NCBI GenBank assembly: GCA_004375785.1 | Contig: SOKM01000121.1 | Coordinates: 1-9,496, forward strand | DNA: 9,496 nucleotides | Source of the DNA: Candidatus Cloacimonadota bacterium | Lineage (GTDB): Bacteria; Hydrothermota; E44-bin80 | Reading direction: 5' to 3' | Shown here: in pieces, positions 5,988 to 9,496 of the stretch | How positions within the stretch are numbered: the first letter of the stretch is position 1 | Layout: every line of letters begins with the position of its first letter | Notes under the pieces: generated by a model | Database searches by the model: none | Seen by the model: only the letters and a program-made list of their open reading frames with translations | Told to the model about the DNA's origin: nothing | Position numbers and translations under genes: made by a program

Positions 5988-8900
5988 TTAAATTGCTGCC
6001 TTAATCATCGATTCTATCTGTTCTGTTGTAAAATGGAAGGCAGATATTGCACCACTTGGACATACTACACTACAGGCGCCACATCCTTTGCAAACAACTC
6101 CTTTCACATTCGCAACCATTATCTTTGAAGGACTCCAGCCGATTACTCCAGAAACTTCTTTCTCGATTAGTTCAATTGCATTGTATTCACAGGCATTTCC
6201 ACATTCACCGCATCCACGACACAGTTCCTCATTCACATAGGCTACTGCACCGCCAGTCTCGATATGGTCCTTTGAAAGTATTGTCATTGCTCTTGATACA
6301 GCACCTGATGCCTGTGCAATACTTTCATCAATAAACTTTGGAGAATGACAGGTTCCGCAGAGGAAGATTCCATCCGAAGCAAAATCAACAGGACGCAACT
6401 TCATATGTGCTTCAAGAAAGAAACCATCTTCATTGAGAGGAACTTTTAGCATTTTTGCAAGGTCTTCCCTTCCTTCTCTCGGGACAATTCCGGCACTGAG
6501 AACAAGAAGGTCAGTTGGAATAACAAGTTTTCTTTTTAGTATAGGGTCCTGGATAGATACTGACAATTCACCATTTTTATTATCGAGTTCTGGTTCCTGA
6601 GCTTTATCGAAATGGATGAATATAACACCTTTTTCTCTTGCCATCTGGTAGTAGCCTTCTTTTAATCCATATGTTCTGATATCCCGGTAGAGAATGTAAA
6701 CATCCTTTGTCGGCTCTTTTTCCTTGAAAGCAATTGCATTCTTTACTGCCGATGTGCAGCATACACGACTGCACCAGGGATGTTCATCATTCCTTGAACC
6801 AACACACTGAATCATGACAACGGATTTCGGATTTCGGATTTCGGATTTCGGATTTGAAAGATTCTCTTCAAACTCTCGTTGGGTGATAATACTTTCATTT
6901 TTTCCATAGAGGAATTCGGTTGGTTCATATTCCTTTGCTCCTGTTGCAACAATTATTATGCCGTGTTTTACAGTCTTTTCTCCCTGGGGAGTATCAACAA
7001 TTGTCTCAAAATTTCCAACATATCCTTTTATCCCTTTAATATTTGAAGAAAGAAAAACAGTAATATCTTTGTTATTTTTAATCTCATCTACTATTTCGTT
7101 TAATCTTTTCTGGACGTCTACTCCACTCAGAAGTTTTTTAATATGTTTCGCTTCACCACCAAGTTCCTTTTCGTTTTCAACTATTGTTACAGGAAACCCT
7201 CCTTTTGCAATGGAGAGAGCAGCAGAGATTCCTGAAATACCACCACCAATTACAAGTGCAGATTTTATGATTTCAACTTTTCTTTCTTCGAGCGATGAGA
7301 GTCGGGTGCTCTTTTCCACTGCCATTCTAAGAAGGTCCTTTGCCTGTTCCGTTGCTTCTTCTTTTTCGTTCATATGCACCCAGCTATCGTGTTCCCTTAT
7401 ATTTGCCATCTCAAAAAGATATTTATTAAGACCTGCCTCCTTTATTGTTTCCCGAAACAGAGGTTCATGGGTTCTTGGGGTGCAGGCAGCGACTATAACA
7501 CGATTAAGTTTATGTTCCTTTATCTTCTCTTTTATTCTCTCTTGAGTGTCTGCAGAGCAGGTATAGAGGTTTTCTTCAGCATAAACAACATTGGGAAGTG
7601 TTTTTGCATATTTAACAACCTCTGGCACATTTACATATGCACCTATGTTTATCCCGCAGTGGCAAATAAATGCACCGATACGAGGTTCTTCAGTACTGAC
7701 ATCCATTTCCGGAACATACTCTTTTTTCTTCGTTTTTGTCCATCTTGCATCTTTCAGGATTGAGGCTACCTGACTTGCAATGCCACTTGACTGTGCAACT
7801 GTTTCTGGAATATCCTTGGGACCGGTAAAAGCACCGCCTACAAAGATTCCTTTTCTGGACGACGAAACAGGAGAGAATTCCTCTGTTTTTGCAAAATTGT
7901 ACTCGTTTGTTTCTATCCCGAATGTTTTCTTTAATTCATTACTTGCCTTCGGAGCTTCAAGACCAACTGAGAGAACAACCATATCAAATTTTTCTTTTTC
8001 TAATTTCCCTTCACTGTTCTCATAGGTAAGGTAGAGTGATTTCGTTTCAGGGTCTTCGAATAGATTGCTGACTCTACTTCTCACAAACCTTATACCCATC
8101 TCTTTTTCTGCTCGCTCTATGTATTTGTCAAATTCTTTTCCATAGGAACGCATATCCATATAGAAGATAGTCGGTTTTAATTTTTCGGAATGTTCCTTTG
8201 TAATTACTGCCTCTTTTGTTGCATACATACAGCATACACTGGAGCAGTATCCATGGTTTATCTTTGGTGCTCTTGAACCAATGCATTGGAGCCAGGCAAC
8301 CTTTTCAGGCTCCTTGTGGTCGGAGGGCCGAAGAATATGCCCCTGAGTTGGTCCAGATGCGCACATAATCCTTTCGTATTCAATACTTGTTATTACATTT
8401 TCGTACCTACCATAACCAAATTCTGTCAATTCATCTGGAATATATTCATCAAATCCTGGGGTAAGAACAATCGCACCAACATCGAGTTCCACCACTTCGT
8501 CCTTTTGTTCAAAATCAATGGCATTTGCAGCACATCCTTCCAAACATTTCTTTGAGCATTTTCCATACTTTAATAATAAACAGTTTTTCTCGTCAACAAT
8601 ATATTTTAACGGAACTGCCTGGGGGAATGGTATATAAATTGCTCCTCTTTTTCCATGACCCTCGTCAAATTCATTGGCAAATTTACCTTTCAAAACACAC
8701 GCATCGGCACACAAACCGCATCCCACGCAGTCATCGGTCACATATCGTGCCTTTTTCCTGATTTTTACCTTGAAGTTACCTGGATTTCCATCGAGGTTCT
8801 CAACGACAGAATTGGTAATAAGTTCAATATTAGAATGTCTTCCAACATCTACAAGTTTTGGAGAGAGGATACACATAGAGCAATCATTGGTGGGGAATGT

Positions 8901-9056
8901 CTTATCCAGTTGTCCCATTGTTCCACCGATACTTGGTGATTTTTCAACCAGGTAGACATAAAGACCTTGGTCAGCAAGGTCTAAGGAAGCCTGAACTCCA
9001 CCGATACCTCCACCCACAACAAGGACTGAACCCTCTACCTTTTTCTTATCCACCAT
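5988..9056 (-). CDS. hdrA: Double HdrA: fused N-half and C-half flavin/iron-sulfur protein, all-cysteine form
   Basis: This 1022-aa protein is longer than canonical HdrA (about 650 aa) because it carries two FAD modules. Order: FAD Rossmann motif (about residues 11-28), NDCSMCILSPK (Cys59, Cys62), inserted ferredoxin (Cys110/113/116/120 and 159/167/171/175), IQ-type LQCIGSR (Cys258) with CSSVCC (271/275/276), and the end of the first FAD domain near 430. A Lys-rich linker (about 435-458) follows. Then come the HdrA N-terminal domain with CHCGINI (Cys465/467), a second Rossmann motif (LVIGGGISGISAALSIA, from 601), VVMIQCVGSR near 746, and a C-terminal ferredoxin (Cys946/949/952/956 and 989/992/995/999). 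HdrA bifurcates electrons at FAD in methanogens; a second FAD site offers an extra branch. It is the first gene of the operon, with the promoter about 165 nt upstream. The ATG at 9056 is the first in frame, but no strong Shine-Dalgarno is seen. A 7-nt tandem repeat lies in the coding region at 6821-6855. Expected to be cytoplasmic. Confidence 0.94.
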   Translation of the reverse strand: MVDKKKVEGSVLVVGGGIGGVQASLDLADQGLYVYLVEKSPSIGGTMGQLDKTFPTNDCSMCILSPKLVDVGRHSNIELITNSVVENLDGNPGNFKVKIRKKARYVTDDCVGCGLCADACVLKGKFANEFDEGHGKRGAIYIPFPQAVPLKYIVDEKNCLLLKYGKCSKKCLEGCAANAIDFEQKDEVVELDVGAIVLTPGFDEYIPDELTEFGYGRYENVITSIEYERIMCASGPTQGHILRPSDHKEPEKVAWLQCIGSRAPKINHGYCSSVCCMYATKEAVITKEHSEKLKPTIFYMDMRSYGKEFDKYIERAEKEMGIRFVRSRVSNLFEDPETKSLYLTYENSEGKLEKEKFDMVVLSVGLEAPKASNELKKTFGIETNEYNFAKTEEFSPVSSSRKGIFVGGAFTGPKDIPETVAQSSGIASQVASILKDARWTKTKKKEYVPEMDVSTEEPRIGAFICHCGINIGAYVNVPEVVKYAKTLPNVVYAEENLYTCSADTQERIKEKIKEHKLNRVIVAACTPRTHEPLFRETIKEAGLNKYLFEMANIREHDSWVHMNEKEEATEQAKDLLRMAVEKSTRLSSLEERKVEIIKSALVIGGGISGISAALSIAKGGFPVTIVENEKELGGEAKHIKKLLSGVDVQKRLNEIVDEIKNNKDITVFLSSNIKGIKGYVGNFETIVDTPQGEKTVKHGIIIVATGAKEYEPTEFLYGKNESIITQREFEENLSNPKSEIRNPKSVVMIQCVGSRNDEHPWCSRVCCTSAVKNAIAFKEKEPTKDVYILYRDIRTYGLKEGYYQMAREKGVIFIHFDKAQEPELDNKNGELSVSIQDPILKRKLVIPTDLLVLSAGIVPREGREDLAKMLKVPLNEDGFFLEAHMKLRPVDFASDGIFLCGTCHSPKFIDESIAQASGAVSRAMTILSKDHIETGGAVAYVNEELCRGCGECGNACEYNAIELIEKEVSGVIGWSPSKIMVANVKGVVCKGCGACSVVCPSGAISAFHFTTEQIESMIKAAI
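6821..6855. repeat. Heptanucleotide tandem repeat, 5 perfect copies, inside the double HdrA gene
   Basis: CGGATTT is repeated five times without error on the plus strand. On the coding strand it encodes NPKSEIRNPKS, residues about 734-745, immediately before the VVMIQCVGSR motif. The paralogue at 1073-2764 has an unrelated IKGLKEK at this point, so it is an insertion into a surface loop. Because the unit is 7 nt, a change of one unit shifts the reading frame. Confidence 0.95.
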
Positions 9057-9214
9057 GTTCTATGCCAACTTTTTCGTAATTAGTTATTCTAATTTTGTTA
9101 TTTTTTTGTTATTCTTTTTACTGTTTACTTTTGTCTTTTGTTCCCTCACTTTATCCTTTAACCTTTATCCTTTAACCTTGTATCTATTATGCTTATCTTA
9201 TCAATACTCATACA
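9057..9214 (-). other. A/G-rich 5' leader of the operon
   Basis: Between the predicted transcription start (about 9214) and the first ATG lies about 158 nt with no supportable gene. On the RNA strand it is rich in A and G (plus strand T/C-rich), contains the 14-nt duplicate at 9149-9176, and shows no riboswitch or long hairpin by eye. It looks unstructured. Confidence 0.5.
9149..9176. repeat. 14-bp direct repeat in the leader
   Basis: CTTTATCCTTTAAC occurs twice head to tail (9149-9162 and 9163-9176), followed by a partial third CTT. On the transcribed strand each unit contains AAAGGATAAAG, a purine-rich stretch. Confidence 0.85.
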
Positions 9215-9220
9215 TTGTGA

Positions 9221-9249
9221 AATATATAACAATGTTTGAAAAAAGTCAA
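9221..9249 (-). promoter_or_regulatory. Predicted sigma70 promoter for the operon
   Basis: On the minus strand TTGACT (9249-9244) is followed after exactly 17 nt by TATATT (9226-9221). Each box matches five of six consensus bases. The transcription start would be near 9214-9216. It lies upstream of the first gene of the operon and points in the right direction. It is a sequence match only. The AT-rich core could also be mistaken for an archaeal TATA box. Confidence 0.65.
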
Positions 9250-9261
9250 GTGGTTTCTTAG

Positions 9262-9287
9262 GAAATTTCTTAAAAATTAGAAATTTC
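9262..9287. promoter_or_regulatory. Paired palindrome just upstream of the promoter (candidate operator/activator site)
   Basis: GAAATTTCT (9262-9270) and AGAAATTTC (9279-9287) form a perfect 9-bp inverted repeat with an 8-nt spacer. Each arm contains the self-palindromic GAAATTTC. It begins 12 nt upstream of the -35 box, and its centre is about 60 nt before the predicted start. That position suits an activator, but it could equally be the remains of a terminator from an upstream gene. The binding protein is unknown. Confidence 0.4.
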
Positions 9288-9319
9288 TGATTTTACACCC
9301 CCTTGTCACTGCGATTATC

Positions 9320-9374
9320 CCTTCGACAGGCTCAGGATAAACTCCACGGAGCCTGTCCTGAGCGAGGCCGAAGG
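9320..9374. repeat. Palindromic dispersed repeat
   Basis: CCTTCG (9320-9325) pairs with CGAAGG (9369-9374), GCTCAGGA (9330-9337) with TCCTGAGC (9356-9363), and CTCC/GGAG (9342-9351) form the tip. A 17-nt piece (9348-9364) recurs in reverse complement at 1005-1021 inside the other palindromic repeat, so the two belong to related families. No coding potential is seen in 9265-9496. Confidence 0.75.
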
Positions 9375-9454
9375 ATCAGCCTGCCTAAAGAACTTGACTT
9401 TCCTTCTATTTTCTGATATTAGAATAGTGATGTTTAAGATTATCTTTACCAAAA

Positions 9455-9476
9455 ACAGATTATTATTTTAATCTGT
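9455..9476. repeat. Short inverted repeat at the window edge
   Basis: ACAGATTA (9455-9462) faces TAATCTGT (9469-9476) with a 6-nt loop, followed by another AATCTGT at 9490-9496. It resembles the CAGATT...AATCTG units at 4209-4325. The element may continue past the window. Confidence 0.5.
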
Positions 9477-9496
9477 GTAATCTATTGAGAATCTGT

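Noticed and set aside
6821..6855. CRISPR array
   Set aside because: The unit is 7 nt with no spacers, and it is in frame within a gene.
6958..7545. 195-aa plus-strand open frame (and other plus-strand frames such as 2776-3222 and 7374-7763)
   Set aside because: They lie opposite strongly conserved HdrA coding sequence, are rich in Ser, Phe and Leu as expected for antisense, and show no domain.
9221..9235. Archaeal TATA box and archaeal host
   Set aside because: The AT-rich core could fit, but the -35 box at 17-nt spacing, the Shine-Dalgarno at 901-908 and SECIS hairpins inside the genes favour a bacterium.

Overview
The window is a single minus-strand operon of heterodisulfide-reductase-like electron-transfer genes. 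Transcription runs from the right end of the window to the left, and the operon continues past the left edge. No rRNA, tRNA, transposase or CRISPR array is visible. The DNA is AT-rich. The host looks like an anaerobic bacterium: there is a near-consensus sigma70 promoter, a strong Shine-Dalgarno site at one start, and two in-frame UGA codons each followed within about 20-30 nt by a compact hairpin with a GG-containing loop, which is the bacterial (not archaeal) SECIS layout. The intergenic palindromes are of a type common in environmental anaerobe genomes. I cannot name the phylum.

Layout in transcription order: promoter and A/G-rich leader (about 9249 to 9057); a 1022-aa double HdrA (9056-5988); a 162-aa MvhD-type iron-sulfur protein with Cys (5952-5464); a 393-aa HdrC-HdrB fusion (5477-4296); a 165-nt gap with a strong hairpin; a 454-aa HdrA N-half with predicted selenocysteine at residue 59 (4130-2766); 1 nt later a 563-aa HdrA C-half (2764-1073); a 181-nt gap occupied by a 130-bp palindromic repeat; a 254-aa MvhD-type protein with predicted selenocysteine at residue 15 and a winged-helix-like C-terminal extension (891-127); and, overlapping by ATGA, the first 43 codons of a third HdrA (130 to beyond position 1).

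The main point is that a simple ORF caller breaks both selenoprotein genes. It splits the HdrA N-half in two and trims the MvhD start past its active-site motif. In both cases the UGA falls exactly on a cysteine that the operon's own Cys paralogue keeps (Cys62 of the double HdrA, Cys41 of the first MvhD). The operon therefore holds a Cys version and a Sec version of the same HdrA/MvhD pair side by side.

Inferred role: a soluble, multi-FAD, multi-[4Fe-4S] electron-bifurcating or confurcating complex. MvhD would pass electrons to the HdrA flavins, which split them between a ferredoxin branch and the HdrCB non-cubane clusters. No hydrogenase, formate dehydrogenase, Flx or acyl-CoA reductase catalytic subunit lies in the window, so the electron donor and terminal substrate cannot be read here. 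HdrABC-MvhD modules of sulfate reducers and syntrophs, and the BamDEF part of class II benzoyl-CoA reductase, are the closest known comparisons.
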